Source: Hyphomicrobium_A sp963782555 (GTDB taxonomy: Bacteria; Pseudomonadota; Alphaproteobacteria; Rhizobiales; Hyphomicrobiaceae). Taken from it: a stretch of 64,000 bases of DNA. Shown here in pieces: positions 43,017 through 52,774 of the stretch. The position numbers were made by a program, and so were the translations under genes. Each line of letters starts with the position of its first letter. The first letter of the stretch is position 1. Under the pieces are notes generated by a model, which saw only the letters and a list, made by a program, of their open reading frames with translations, did no database searches and was not told where the DNA came from. The stretch lies in the NCBI GenBank assembly GCA_963782555.1, contig CAWAKB010000001.1, positions 930,001-994,000 of the forward strand, read 5' to 3'.

Positions 43017-43934
43017 ATGGCCGCTCGCGTGACACAGAGCAGGGCAACAGCACCTCAATCGGGCGACGCGCGCCGACCGCCCTATCTCGGGTTCGGGCTC
43101 GGCCTGCGCCCCAAGCACTATCGCGACATCCTCGATGGCAACCCACAGGTCGACTGGTTCGAGGTCATCTCGGAAAACTATATGATCGGGGGCGGCCAGC
43201 CGCTGGCAATCCTCGACCAAATCGCCGAGCGCTACCCTGTTGTGATGCACGGCGTCTCGCTTTCGATCGCCTCCACCGCGCCTTTCGACGAGGACTATCT
43301 CGACGGCCTCAACGCGCTCGCCAAGCGCGTGCGACCCAAGTGGATCTCCGACCATCTGTGCTGGACTGGCGTGCACGGGGTCAACTTGCACGACCTGTTG
43401 CCCTTCCCCTACACGGGTGAGGCGCTCGATCACGTCGTCTCGCGCGTCCACTACGTGCAAGAGCGCATCGGGCGACCGCTGTGCCTTGAGAACGTCTCGA
43501 CCTATGTGCAGTTCGGCCAGTCCCAGATGCCGGAATGGGAGTTCATCTCCGAGCTGTCGCGTCGAACGGGGTGCTGGCTTCTCTTCGACGTCAACAATGT
43601 CTACGTCAGCGCCTTCAATCACGGATACGACGCGCTAGCTTTCCTCAACGGCATTCCCGCCGACCGAGTGATTCAGTTTCACCTCGCCGGCCACGCGGAC
43701 ATGACGAACTACGTCGTGGATACGCACGATCATCCCGTGCGCGACGAGGTATGGGATCTCTACGAGGCGGCGCTCCAACGGTTCGGCCCGGTGTCGACCA
43801 TGATCGAGCGCGACGACGACATCCCGCCGGTCGCCGACATGCTGGATGAGCTTGCCCACGCGCGCACCCTTGCCAAAAAAGTACTGGGGCCCAAGATTGA
43901 GGCGCGCTCGGCAGCGCAGCCGCCGGCCGCCTGA
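43017..43934 (+). CDS. bufB: MNIO family enzyme BufB (DUF692)
   Basis: A multinuclear non-heme iron oxidase of 305 residues, a TIM barrel that modifies cysteines of the bufferin peptide. Conserved metal-site elements are GFGLGLRPKHY, WFEVISENYM, VMHGVSLSIAS, DHLCWTGVHG, LENVSTYVQF, LLFDVNNVYVSAFNHG, QFHLAGHAD and DTHDHPVRDEVW. The ATG at 43017 has GTTGGA 7 nt upstream; a TTG at 43011 is also possible. It lies between bufA and bufC, the order known for bufferin operons. The barrel is full length, with no missing metal ligand that I can see. Confidence 0.92.
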   Translation: MAARVTQSRATAPQSGDARRPPYLGFGLGLRPKHYRDILDGNPQVDWFEVISENYMIGGGQPLAILDQIAERYPVVMHGVSLSIASTAPFDEDYLDGLNALAKRVRPKWISDHLCWTGVHGVNLHDLLPFPYTGEALDHVVSRVHYVQERIGRPLCLENVSTYVQFGQSQMPEWEFISELSRRTGCWLLFDVNNVYVSAFNHGYDALAFLNGIPADRVIQFHLAGHADMTNYVVDTHDHPVRDEVWDLYEAALQRFGPVSTMIERDDDIPPVADMLDELAHARTLAKKVLGPKIEARSAAQPPAA

Positions 43935-43973
43935 CAGCGCGGTGCCGCGTCAAATGCCGGACGGAGGCATCAT

Positions 43974-44756
43974 TTGAAGCTCAAGGACTTCCAGGACAGC
44001 TTCCAGCGCGCGATCCTCGATCGCGACGATACGATCCTTTCTGACATCCCCGATGGCCCCCGCGAGACGAAGACCAATTTGCTGGGCATCTATCGTGATG
44101 CCTACGTGCTGCGCCTGATCGACGTCATCGGCAACGATCACGAGATGCTGCAGCGATATCTTGGCGAGGCGCCTTTCGAGGAGATGGCGCGTGCCTACAT
44201 CGCGAGCTGTCCCTCCCGCCACCCCAATGCACGTTGGTTCTCGCACAGGCTGCCTCAGTTCTTGAGCTCGACCGCGCCCTATACGCGCCGGCCTGTCCTG
44301 GCCGAGCTTGCGGCGCTGGAGCGGGCGCTCAACGATGCCTTCGACGGAGCCGATGCGCCGGTCCTCTCCATGGCCGATCTTGCCGCTTTCCCGGCCGAGG
44401 TGTGGGGGCAGCTAGCCTTCGTCGGCCACCCCACTGCGAGCCGCCTCGACGTCCGTAGCAATGCGGCAGCGATCTGGACCGCGCTGAAGGCGGACAAGGA
44501 ACCCCCGGCGGCCGCACCCGCCGAGGAAGCCACGCACCTCTTGGTGTGGCGGCGCGACACGACGTCGATGTTCCGCGAGCTCACGGCCGAGGAGGCAATG
44601 ATGTGGGACGAGGCCGCCAGGGGCAAGCGTTTCGGCGCGCTCTGCGAGATGCTCGCCACCTATGACGATCCCCCGAGCGCGCCGGCGCGCGCTGCGGGTT
44701 TCCTCAAGGCCTGGCTCGATGCGGGCGTCTTGAGCGAGGTCGTCTCGCCGCGTTGA
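43974..44756 (+). CDS. bufC: BufC/HvfC-type bufferin maturation partner (DUF2063)
   Basis: A protein of 260 residues. The N-terminal DUF2063 domain is clear: LKDFQDSFQRAILDRDD, TNLLGIYRDAYVLRLIDVIGNDHEMLQRYLGE and HPNARWFSHRLPQFL. The C-terminal half has HLLVWRRDTTSMFRELTAEEA. Such partners bind the precursor and present it to the MNIO enzyme. The start is TTG at 43974 with GGAGG 6 nt upstream. It follows bufB by 39 nt and ends only 9 nt before the convergent mdtC-like stop. Confidence 0.9.
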   Translation: MKLKDFQDSFQRAILDRDDTILSDIPDGPRETKTNLLGIYRDAYVLRLIDVIGNDHEMLQRYLGEAPFEEMARAYIASCPSRHPNARWFSHRLPQFLSSTAPYTRRPVLAELAALERALNDAFDGADAPVLSMADLAAFPAEVWGQLAFVGHPTASRLDVRSNAAAIWTALKADKEPPAAAPAEEATHLLVWRRDTTSMFRELTAEEAMMWDEAARGKRFGALCEMLATYDDPPSAPARAAGFLKAWLDAGVLSEVVSPR

Positions 44757-44765
44757 GCCCGCTTA

Positions 44766-47700
44766 TCAGCCTTGCGGCTCGATCGCGGCGTCCGCTGCCG
44801 GCTCCATATCGGAGGCAGGCTTACCCCCACCGAGGCGGCGATGCAGACGGTCGAGCAGCAAGTAGATGACCGGCGTCGTATAGAGCGTCAACATCTGCGA
44901 GACGATCAATCCTCCGACGATCGTGATGCCCAATGGGCGCCTGATCTCCGATCCGGGCCCTTCGGCGAGGGCGAGCGGAAGTGCGCCCAGCAGAGCTGCC
45001 ATCGTGGTCATCAGAATGGGACGGAAGCGGGCGATGCACGCCTCGTAGATCGCCGGCGCCGGTCTCAAGCCGCGTTCGCGTTGGCCTTCGAGTGCGAAAT
45101 CGACCAGCATGATGCCGTTCTTCTTCACGATGCCGATCAGCAGGATGACGCCGAGGAGCGCGGTTACCGAGAGCTCCATGCCGGCCATGCGCAAGGCGAG
45201 CAGTGCGCCGAGTCCGGCCGATGGCAGCGTCGAGATGATCGTCAGCGGATGCGCCAGGCTCTCGTAGAGAACGCCCAGCACGATGTAGACAGCAAGCAGC
45301 GCTGCGAGGATGAGGAGCGGTTGCTGCGAGGCCTGCTCTGCGAAGGCGCGAGCATCTCCCGCGGCCTCGCCCCTGAGGCCCGGCGGGGGATGCAACTCGG
45401 CCATGGCCTGGTCGATGTCGGCGAGCGCCGAATCGAGCGTGGCGCCCGGCGCGAGGCCGTATGAGATGGTGACCGCAGGAAACGGCCCCTGGTGATTGAC
45501 GACAAGAGGTGACAGCCCCTTTTGCAGGCGGATCACGCTCTTCAGCGGGACTTGCGCACCATTGCTGCCCGGAACGAATATATGCTCGAGGTCGGAGGGG
45601 TCACGCTGCAGCTTGGGGTCGATCTCCAGGATCACCCGGTACTGGTTGCGCTGGGCATAGATGGTCGAGATCTGGCGCTGCGAGAATGCGTTGTTGAGCG
45701 CGTTGTCGATGTCGGTGACCTTCACCCCGAGCCGTGCTGCCGCGTCGCGATCGATCTTGACGTCAAGCTGAAGTCCGCCCTCGTCGCGGTCGTTCGACAC
45801 GTCGACAAGTCCGGGAATGGTCTTCATGCGCTCGAAGACCTTCGGCACCCACTGGTAGAGCTCATCGAGGTCCGGATCCCACAGCGTGAACTGATACTCC
45901 AAATCGCCTTGGCGGGCGCCGACGCGGATGTCCCGCGAAGGGTACATCCTGACCTCAAGCCCCTGGATATTCGCGAGCTCGCCGCGCAGGCGGTTGATGA
46001 CGCGGGCAGTAGTCAGACCGCCGCGCTCCGCAAGCGGCTTCAGATTGATGTACATGCGGCCGCGGTTGATGGAGCCGTTGCGGCCGGATGAACCGACCGA
46101 GGAGCCGACATGCTGGACGGCCGGATCGCTCAGGATGATGTCGAGCGCCTCCGTCTGGAGCGCCGCCATCGCTGCGAACGAGATGTCGCCCGCTGCCTTG
46201 GTGGAGGTGATGATCAGGCCCGTATCGTCCTCGGGGAAGAAGCCTTTCGGCGTCTGGACGTAGAGGTGGACCGTGAGCACCACGACGCAGATGAGCGTGA
46301 ACAGCATCACCGCCTGATTGCGCAGCGCTATGGTGAGGGTGCGGGCGTAGCCTTTTAGCATCCACGCCAGGGCGCCTTCGACAATGCGGTCAAATCGGGT
46401 TGCGCGCCTATCGGGCGCGCGCTTCAGGAAGTGGGCGCAGATCATCGGTGTGATCGACAGCGAGACGACGAGCGATACCGCGATTGCGACGGCGAGCGTC
46501 ACCGAGAACTCGCGCAAGAGCCGACCTACGATTCCGCTCATGAACAGCACGGGGATAAAGGCGGCGATAAGCGAAATGCTGATCGAAAAAACCGTGAAGC
46601 CGATCTGGCGGGCGCCTTGCAGTGCGGCGGCGATTGGGGTCATCCCGGCTTCGAGCTTGCGATAGACGTTCTCGATCATGACGATCGCATCGTCGACGAC
46701 GAAGCCGACGGCAATGGCAAAGGCCATCAAGGTCAGGTTGTTGATCGAGAACCCGAGCGCCCACATGGCCGCGCAGGTGCCGGCCAAGGAGAGCGGTACC
46801 GTGATTCCAGCGGCCATGGTCGGCGTCAGCCGGCGCAGAAAGAGGAACACCACCATCATCACCAGCGCGATTGCGAGCGCGAGCGTGATCTGCATGTCAA
46901 AGACGCTGGCGCGGATCGTCGCCGTGCGGTCCGACAGCACGGAGATGTCAATCCCCGCCGGTATCCAGCGCTGCAGATCGGGCAGCATGGCTTTGACCCG
47001 GTCGACCGTCTCGATGACGTTGGCATCGGGCTGCTTGCGGATGATAAGCAGAACGCCAGGCTGGCGGTCGAACATGGCGGCGGAGCGCGTGTCACGCGTT
47101 CCGTGCTCGATTGAGGCGACGTTCGACAAACGCACGACGTTGCCGGCGCTGGTCTTGAGCACGATGGCGCCGTAATCGGCCGGTTCGCGCAACTGGTCGT
47201 TGGTGTCGAGCGTGATCTCCTGCCCGTCGCCTTCGACCGAGCCGACCGGGGCTATTGAGTTCGCCGCCGCGATCGCGCTGCGCACCTCCTCCAGGCTCAA
47301 GCCCATGGAGGCCAGCAGCCTGGGGTTGACGCGCACGCGGATGGCCGGCTGCTCGGCGCCACTCACGTCGACCTCTGCTACCCCGTCGACCTGGGAGATG
47401 CGCTGGGCAACAACGGTGTCCGCTAAATCATAAAGGGCGCTGGGTTGAAGAGTCTTGGAGGTCATCGCCAGGATCAGCACCGGCGAGGCCGAGGGATTGT
47501 ATTTGCGGAACGTCGGGACCTGCGGCAGGTCGCTGGGAAGGTCGGCGGTCGCGGCGTTGAGAGCGGCCTGCACGTCGCGGGCGGCGCCGTCGATGGAGCG
47601 GCTCAAGTCGAACTGGATGGCGATGCGTGTCGAGCCCTGCGAGCTGACCGAGGTGAGCTCGGTCACGCCGGCGATCTCGCCTAGCCGGCGCTCGAGCGGC

Positions 47701-47894
47701 GCTGCGATCGTTGCCGCCATCGTCTCGGGATCGGCGCCCGGGCGTGACGCCTGCACGCGCAGCGTCGGGAAGTCGACCGTCGGCAGGCTTGCGACCGGCA
47801 AGTTAAAATAGGCGGCTGCCCCCAACAGGAAGAGGCCCGCGGCCAGCAGCGCCGTTCCGATGGGTCTCAGGATGAAGGGGGTCGAGAAGCTCAT
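44766..47894 (-). CDS. RND efflux permease, MdtC-like
   Basis: A permease of 1042 residues of the HAE1/MdtBC group. It begins MSFSTPFILRPIGTALLAAG, has FVVDDAIVMIENVYRK in helix 4, two periplasmic loops, and a terminal helix LTLYTTPVIYLLLDRL. It follows another permease (47899-51015) by 4 nt, the usual MdtB-MdtC arrangement where the two form a mixed trimer. SLPTVDFPTLRV near residue 36 and the tandem order identify the MdtC-like copy. Substrates by family are bile acids, novobiocin and metal-related stress compounds. Confidence 0.9.
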   Translation of the reverse strand: MSFSTPFILRPIGTALLAAGLFLLGAAAYFNLPVASLPTVDFPTLRVQASRPGADPETMAATIAAPLERRLGEIAGVTELTSVSSQGSTRIAIQFDLSRSIDGAARDVQAALNAATADLPSDLPQVPTFRKYNPSASPVLILAMTSKTLQPSALYDLADTVVAQRISQVDGVAEVDVSGAEQPAIRVRVNPRLLASMGLSLEEVRSAIAAANSIAPVGSVEGDGQEITLDTNDQLREPADYGAIVLKTSAGNVVRLSNVASIEHGTRDTRSAAMFDRQPGVLLIIRKQPDANVIETVDRVKAMLPDLQRWIPAGIDISVLSDRTATIRASVFDMQITLALAIALVMMVVFLFLRRLTPTMAAGITVPLSLAGTCAAMWALGFSINNLTLMAFAIAVGFVVDDAIVMIENVYRKLEAGMTPIAAALQGARQIGFTVFSISISLIAAFIPVLFMSGIVGRLLREFSVTLAVAIAVSLVVSLSITPMICAHFLKRAPDRRATRFDRIVEGALAWMLKGYARTLTIALRNQAVMLFTLICVVVLTVHLYVQTPKGFFPEDDTGLIITSTKAAGDISFAAMAALQTEALDIILSDPAVQHVGSSVGSSGRNGSINRGRMYINLKPLAERGGLTTARVINRLRGELANIQGLEVRMYPSRDIRVGARQGDLEYQFTLWDPDLDELYQWVPKVFERMKTIPGLVDVSNDRDEGGLQLDVKIDRDAAARLGVKVTDIDNALNNAFSQRQISTIYAQRNQYRVILEIDPKLQRDPSDLEHIFVPGSNGAQVPLKSVIRLQKGLSPLVVNHQGPFPAVTISYGLAPGATLDSALADIDQAMAELHPPPGLRGEAAGDARAFAEQASQQPLLILAALLAVYIVLGVLYESLAHPLTIISTLPSAGLGALLALRMAGMELSVTALLGVILLIGIVKKNGIMLVDFALEGQRERGLRPAPAIYEACIARFRPILMTTMAALLGALPLALAEGPGSEIRRPLGITIVGGLIVSQMLTLYTTPVIYLLLDRLHRRLGGGKPASDMEPAADAAIEPQG

Positions 47895-47898
47895 GGGA

Positions 47899-50800
47899 CT
47901 ACTCAGCCGCTTCGCTGGCGTGCACCGTCAGCTCGCCGCCCTCGCGTTGGCCGACGAAGCGTGACTTCAAGCGCTCCATTGCAAGGTAGATGACGGGCGT
48001 CGTGTAGAGCGTGAGCAGCTGGCTCAGAAGCAGGCCGCCTACGATGGTGATGCCGAGCGGGTTGCGCAACTCGGAGCCCGCACCCGTCTCCAGAGCCAGC
48101 GGCAGAGCGCCGAAGAGAGCGGCAAGCGTCGTCATCATGATGGGGCGAAAACGCAGAAGGGCCGCCTCGACGATGGAGTCGCGGGGCGCAAGCCCGCGTG
48201 CGCGTTCCGCCTCCAGCGCGAAGTCGATCATCATGATCGCGTTCTTCTTGACGATGCCCATCAGCAGGACGATGCCGATCAACGCCACCAGCGACAGATC
48301 GAGCCCCATGTACTCGAGGGCGAGCAGCGCTCCGATGCCGGCCGAGGGCAGAGTCGTCAGGATCGTGAATGGATGGATGAAGCTTTCATAGAGAACACCC
48401 AGCACAATGTAGATGGTAACGACGGCGGCGAGGATCAGCCACGGCTGCGAGGCGAGCGACTTGGAGAACTCGTCGGCATCGCCGAAGAAGCTGCCGGTGA
48501 CGGAGCTCGGCATGCCGATCTTCTTCTCTGCTGACGCCACGGCGGTGACGGCGTCGCTCAGCGCCGCGCCCGGCGCCAGGTTGAAGCTGATGATCTCTGA
48601 GGGGAACTGATCCTGATGGCTCACCGAGAGCGGCGCCGTCGTGTGCTTGATCTTGGCGATGGCCGTCAGCGGCACTTGGGCGCCGTTGGAGGACGGCACG
48701 TAAAGGTGGGTCAGGCGCGAGGGATCGCTGCGGTACTGCGGCATCGCCTCGAGCACGACCCGATATTGGTTGGCCTGTGCGTAGATGGTCGACACCTGGC
48801 GCTGGCCGAAGGCGTCGTTCAGTGCATCGTTCACCGCCTGCACGGTCACGCCGAGGCGCCCTGCCGTCTCCCGGTCGACATCGACCTGGGTGCGCAGACC
48901 CGCGGCCTGTGTCTCGAGATTGACGTCGCGCAGCACGTTCGAGGTCACGAGCTCGGCGGAGAGCCGCCGCGCCCAATCGGCAACCTCGTCGGCGTCCGTG
49001 CTGACAAGCGAGTACTGGTATTGCGCGCGGCTCGCCCGCGTCGCGATCTGGACGTCCTGAACCGGCTGGAAGTAGACGGTGACGCCGGGAATGGATGCGA
49101 CCCGGCCGGCCAATCGGTCGACAATGTCGGTGGTGAGGAGATTGCGCTCCTTGCGCGGTTTGAGGGTGATCTTGAGATGGGCGAGGTTGGGCGTCGGGTT
49201 GAGGTTTCCCACGCCGACGACGGCGACGACCGTGTCGACGGCTGGATCAGAGCGCACTGCCTCAGCGACAGTCTCTTGCAACCGACTGAGCTGCGTAAAT
49301 GAGACCTCGGGCTCGGCCTCGATGGCGGCCGTGATCAGCCCGGTATCCTGCGTGGGTAGAAATCCCTTGGGCGCGATGACGTAGAGCCAGATCGTGATCG
49401 CGAGCGTCAGCGCCGTAACGAGCAGGGTCGCACGCTGGTGGCGCAACACCCATTCCAGGCTCCGCCGGTAGCCCTCGACGATCCCGTCGATGCCCCAGTT
49501 GAACCCGCGCGCGAGCACGCCGCGCTTGCGCTCGGGCTCCCGCTTCAGGAGCTGCGCGCACATCATGGGGGTCAGCGTCAAGGAGACCACGGCCGACACG
49601 ACGACGGCAATCGTCAAGGTCAGCGCGAACTCGCTGAACATTCGCCCGACGAGGCCCGTCATGAACAAGAGCGGGATGAAAACGGCGATCAGGGACAGCG
49701 TAAGGGAGATCACGGTGAAGCCGATCTCGCTCGCACCGTCGAGAGCGGCGCGCAACGGCGGCGCGCCCTTCTCCAGGTGGCGGACGATGTTCTCGATCAT
49801 CACGATGGCATCGTCGACGACGAAGCCGGTGCCGATGGTGAGCGCCATTAGCGACAGATTGTCGATGCTGAATCCGCAAAACCACATCACCCCGAAGGTC
49901 GCGATCAGCGAGACCGGTAGTGCGACGCCGGCAATAATGGTGGCGCGGCCCGAGCGCAGGAAGATAAGCACCACCATGACGACAAGGGCGACGCTCAGGC
50001 ACAGCGTGGACTGCACGTCGCGGATGGAGGCGCGAATGGTGCCTGTGCGATCGTGTACGAGGGTGAGCTTGACGCTTGCCGGCAATGCGCGCTCGATGCG
50101 CGGTAGCTCTGCGTTGAGCCGATCGACCGTCTCTATGACGTTGGCGCCGGGCTGGCGCTGCACGTCGACGATGACGGCGGGCGTGCCGTTGCTCCAGCCG
50201 CCGACACGGGCGTTCTCCAGGCCCTCCGATACGGTGGCCACGTCCTTGAGGCGCACCGGGGCATTGTTGCGATAGGCGACGATGATGTCGCGATAGGCCT
50301 CGGGCGATGTGATCTGGTCGTTGGCCGCGATCGTGTAGGATTGATGCGCTCCGTCGAGCGATCCCTTGGGACCGGCGACGTTTGCCCCGACGATGGCGCT
50401 GTTGAGATCGGCCATGCTCAAGCCGTAGCCGGCGAGCCGCGTCACGTCGGCCTCGATGCGCACGGCCGGGCGGACCCCGCCTTCCACCGAGACGTGGCCG
50501 ACGCCGGTAACGGTGCTGAGGCGCTGGGCGATCAACGTATCGGCGAGGTCGCTCAGGTCGCGCAGGGACACCGTATCAGAGGTCAGCGCGAGGGTGACGA
50601 TCGGGGCGTCGGCCGGATTAACCTTTGCATACGTCGGCGGGTAGGGCAGGTCGCGCGGCAGCGTCGATCCAGCTGCATTGATGGCCGATTGCACGTCCTG
50701 CGCGGCGGCATCTATGTCGCGGCCGAGGTTGAACTGCAGGGTGATCTGGCTGAGGCCGTAGGCGCTCGTGGACGTCATGGCGGCAAGCGCCGGAATCTGT

Positions 50801-51015
50801 CCCAGCTCGCGCTCCAAGGACGCGGTGACCAGCGTCGACATCGTCTGCGGGTTTGCGCCGGGAAGCTGGGTGGAGACCTGGATCGTCGGGAAGTCCACCT
50901 GCGGCAGCGAGGAGACCGGGAGCCAGAGGTAGCCCAATATCCCGCCAAGAATCGTGGCGAAGCCCAGGAGCGAAGTTGCGATCGGGCGGTTTATGAAGGG
51001 GCTGGAGACGCTCAT
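47899..51015 (-). CDS. RND efflux permease, MdtB-like
   Basis: A permease of 1038 residues with the same layout as its neighbour: MSVSSPFINRPIATSLLGFA, the Asp motif FVVDDAIVMIENIVRH, MCAQLLKREPE in the middle, and LLTLYTTPVIYLAMERL at the end. It overlaps the adaptor stop by 4 nt (ATGA) and precedes the MdtC-like gene by 4 nt, so all three are translated as one unit. The two permeases share obvious homology to each other and less to the AcrB-like one at 35835. Confidence 0.9.
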   Translation of the reverse strand: MSVSSPFINRPIATSLLGFATILGGILGYLWLPVSSLPQVDFPTIQVSTQLPGANPQTMSTLVTASLERELGQIPALAAMTSTSAYGLSQITLQFNLGRDIDAAAQDVQSAINAAGSTLPRDLPYPPTYAKVNPADAPIVTLALTSDTVSLRDLSDLADTLIAQRLSTVTGVGHVSVEGGVRPAVRIEADVTRLAGYGLSMADLNSAIVGANVAGPKGSLDGAHQSYTIAANDQITSPEAYRDIIVAYRNNAPVRLKDVATVSEGLENARVGGWSNGTPAVIVDVQRQPGANVIETVDRLNAELPRIERALPASVKLTLVHDRTGTIRASIRDVQSTLCLSVALVVMVVLIFLRSGRATIIAGVALPVSLIATFGVMWFCGFSIDNLSLMALTIGTGFVVDDAIVMIENIVRHLEKGAPPLRAALDGASEIGFTVISLTLSLIAVFIPLLFMTGLVGRMFSEFALTLTIAVVVSAVVSLTLTPMMCAQLLKREPERKRGVLARGFNWGIDGIVEGYRRSLEWVLRHQRATLLVTALTLAITIWLYVIAPKGFLPTQDTGLITAAIEAEPEVSFTQLSRLQETVAEAVRSDPAVDTVVAVVGVGNLNPTPNLAHLKITLKPRKERNLLTTDIVDRLAGRVASIPGVTVYFQPVQDVQIATRASRAQYQYSLVSTDADEVADWARRLSAELVTSNVLRDVNLETQAAGLRTQVDVDRETAGRLGVTVQAVNDALNDAFGQRQVSTIYAQANQYRVVLEAMPQYRSDPSRLTHLYVPSSNGAQVPLTAIAKIKHTTAPLSVSHQDQFPSEIISFNLAPGAALSDAVTAVASAEKKIGMPSSVTGSFFGDADEFSKSLASQPWLILAAVVTIYIVLGVLYESFIHPFTILTTLPSAGIGALLALEYMGLDLSLVALIGIVLLMGIVKKNAIMMIDFALEAERARGLAPRDSIVEAALLRFRPIMMTTLAALFGALPLALETGAGSELRNPLGITIVGGLLLSQLLTLYTTPVIYLAMERLKSRFVGQREGGELTVHASEAAE

Positions 51016-52340
51016 GGCGCGGCGGCCGGGATCGCGTCGGCTTCCTTTCTGTGTCCGCGCTTATGGCCTTCGCCGTGCTTGCCTTTGCCCTCCGGGCGCG
51101 CCCCGGGAGTTCCTTGCTTGGGCGCCGTTATGGAGGCGGTTTCGCTCGCAACTGCCGCGGCAGCGCCGACTTGCGCCGCGTTTGCCTCGGGTGCGGAGCG
51201 GCTCTTCTCCTCGCCGGGCTTGCTCACCTCGACGTCGGCCCCATCCTTGAGCCGGCCGAAGCCAGCGGTGACGACCGTGTCCGAAGCTTTCAAACCTTCG
51301 GCAATCACCGCCTCGGTGTCGTTCTGCTGGGCCACTTTGACGGCGCGCACTGAGACTTTATTTCCCTCGCCGACCACGTAGACGAAGGTTCCGTTCGGAC
51401 CGCGTTGGACCGAGGCGGTCGGCACGACCACGGCGTCCGGCAGCGTCTTCAGCAGCAGGCGCGCATTGACGAACTGACCCGGCCAGAGCTGCAGCTGCTG
51501 GTTGGGAAAGTCGGCTTTCAAGCGGATGGTGCCCGTTGCCTGGTCGACCTGGTTGTCGATCACCTCGAGCGTGCCCTTGTCGAGCACGGCGTCGCTGTCG
51601 GTCTCGAGCGCTTCGACGTTGAGCGCGCGCTGCGCACGGGCCTTATTGATCTCCGGAAGATCCTGCTGGGGCAGCGTGAACAGCACGGAGATCGGCCGCA
51701 CCTCGGTGATGACGACGATGCCGGCATCGGAGGCGCGCACGAGGTTTCCGACGTCGACGAGGCGCAATCCCGTGCGTCCGTCGATCGGAGCGACGATCTT
51801 GGTGTAGCCGAGGTAGGCGCGCGCGTTTTCGATCGCGGCCTCGTCGGACTTGACCTGAGCTTCCTGCTGCTTGACCAGCGCCTGCTGCGTGTCGATCTGC
51901 TGCTGGGAGATGGCGAGCGTGCCGACCTTGAGGAAGCGCTCGAGATCATGCTTCGTGTTGTTGAGCAGCGCTTCGTCCAGCGCCTTCTTGGCGGTCGCTT
52001 GGTCGAGCTGTGCCTGGTAGGTGACGGGATCGATCTGCGCTAAGACGTCTCCGCGCTTGACATCTTGTCCTTCCTTGAAATCGATCGAGAGAATCTTACC
52101 GTCGACCTGTGGGCGCACGGTGACGGTGTTGCGGGCTTTGGCCGTGCCGACCCCTTCGAGCCACACAGGGACATTGGCAATCTGCGCTTGGACGGCGACG
52201 ACAGGGACCGGCCCTTGGTCACGCCCCGCGCCGCGCCGCCCGCGGTGCTGCTGCTCGATCCCCGTCGTCACATGGATGGCCGCGGCCGTAAGGGCGCCGA
52301 TGACGAGAATGGCAAACAGCGTCTTGAATAGCCTTTTCAC
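51012..52340 (-). CDS. RND periplasmic adaptor, MdtA-like
   Basis: A membrane-fusion protein of about 442 residues. A hydrophobic anchor (LFKTLFAILVIGALTAAAI) is followed by a lipoyl/hairpin domain (GVGTAKARNTVTVRPQVDG, VKRGDVLAQIDPVTYQAQ), the barrel (VDVGNLVRAS) and a long C-terminal tail rich in Glu, Ala and Lys with KGKHGEGHKRGHRKE. That His/Lys-rich end is beyond the family and could bind metal. GTG at 52340 with AGGA upstream is preferred; a longer frame from ATG 52421 has no ribosome site. The order mdtA-mdtB-mdtC is kept. Confidence 0.87.
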   Translation of the reverse strand: MKRLFKTLFAILVIGALTAAAIHVTTGIEQQHRGRRGAGRDQGPVPVVAVQAQIANVPVWLEGVGTAKARNTVTVRPQVDGKILSIDFKEGQDVKRGDVLAQIDPVTYQAQLDQATAKKALDEALLNNTKHDLERFLKVGTLAISQQQIDTQQALVKQQEAQVKSDEAAIENARAYLGYTKIVAPIDGRTGLRLVDVGNLVRASDAGIVVITEVRPISVLFTLPQQDLPEINKARAQRALNVEALETDSDAVLDKGTLEVIDNQVDQATGTIRLKADFPNQQLQLWPGQFVNARLLLKTLPDAVVVPTASVQRGPNGTFVYVVGEGNKVSVRAVKVAQQNDTEAVIAEGLKASDTVVTAGFGRLKDGADVEVSKPGEEKSRSAPEANAAQVGAAAAVASETASITAPKQGTPGARPEGKGKHGEGHKRGHRKEADAIPAAAP

Positions 52341-52434
52341 CTTGCGGGTCCTGTGCCTAGCCGATCCCCAGATCAGACGACGCAAGTGGGCTTTTGTGCG
52401 GCGTCTGGCGTAAAAACGCATGGTGAACGCAAAA

Positions 52435-52460
52435 GCCGTCGCGGGATGGCCCGCGACGGC
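52435..52460 (-). terminator. Intrinsic terminator or attenuator in the leader of the mdtABC-like operon
   Basis: GCCGTCGCGGG, a 4-nt loop and CCCGCGACGGC make a perfect 11-bp stem. Read on the minus strand it is followed by TTTTGCGTT. It lies about 95 nt upstream of the mdtA start, so it ends transcripts from the cyclase gene or attenuates the pump operon. A second smaller hairpin, GCCCC-TTC-GGGGC, is at 52491-52503. The rest of 52,504-52,774 shows nothing. Confidence 0.6.
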
Positions 52461-52774
52461 ATTCTATTAGGGAGTCATGGCTTGGGGGACGCCCCTTCGG
52501 GGCCATCGATCTCGGACCCCGCTCTGGGGCTCAAAGAAACGCGAACTTGATGACAAATATAGCGGAAAGGCCGGCGACGGGGGGAAAGGGCCGCTCGGTT
52601 CTGACCGTCGTGCCGGTCTTCTCGGGCTCGAACATCCCCCGTCTTGTGTAAGCGCCCCCTAGGTTGAGAGCGCAGCAAAGCAGTTTACGCCGCCACGGTC
52701 CCCCGTGCGCATCCTAGCTGAGCTGACTTGGGTGTGTGCCGCTAGGTTTCGCCGGACGGGCGCAAACTGAGAGT

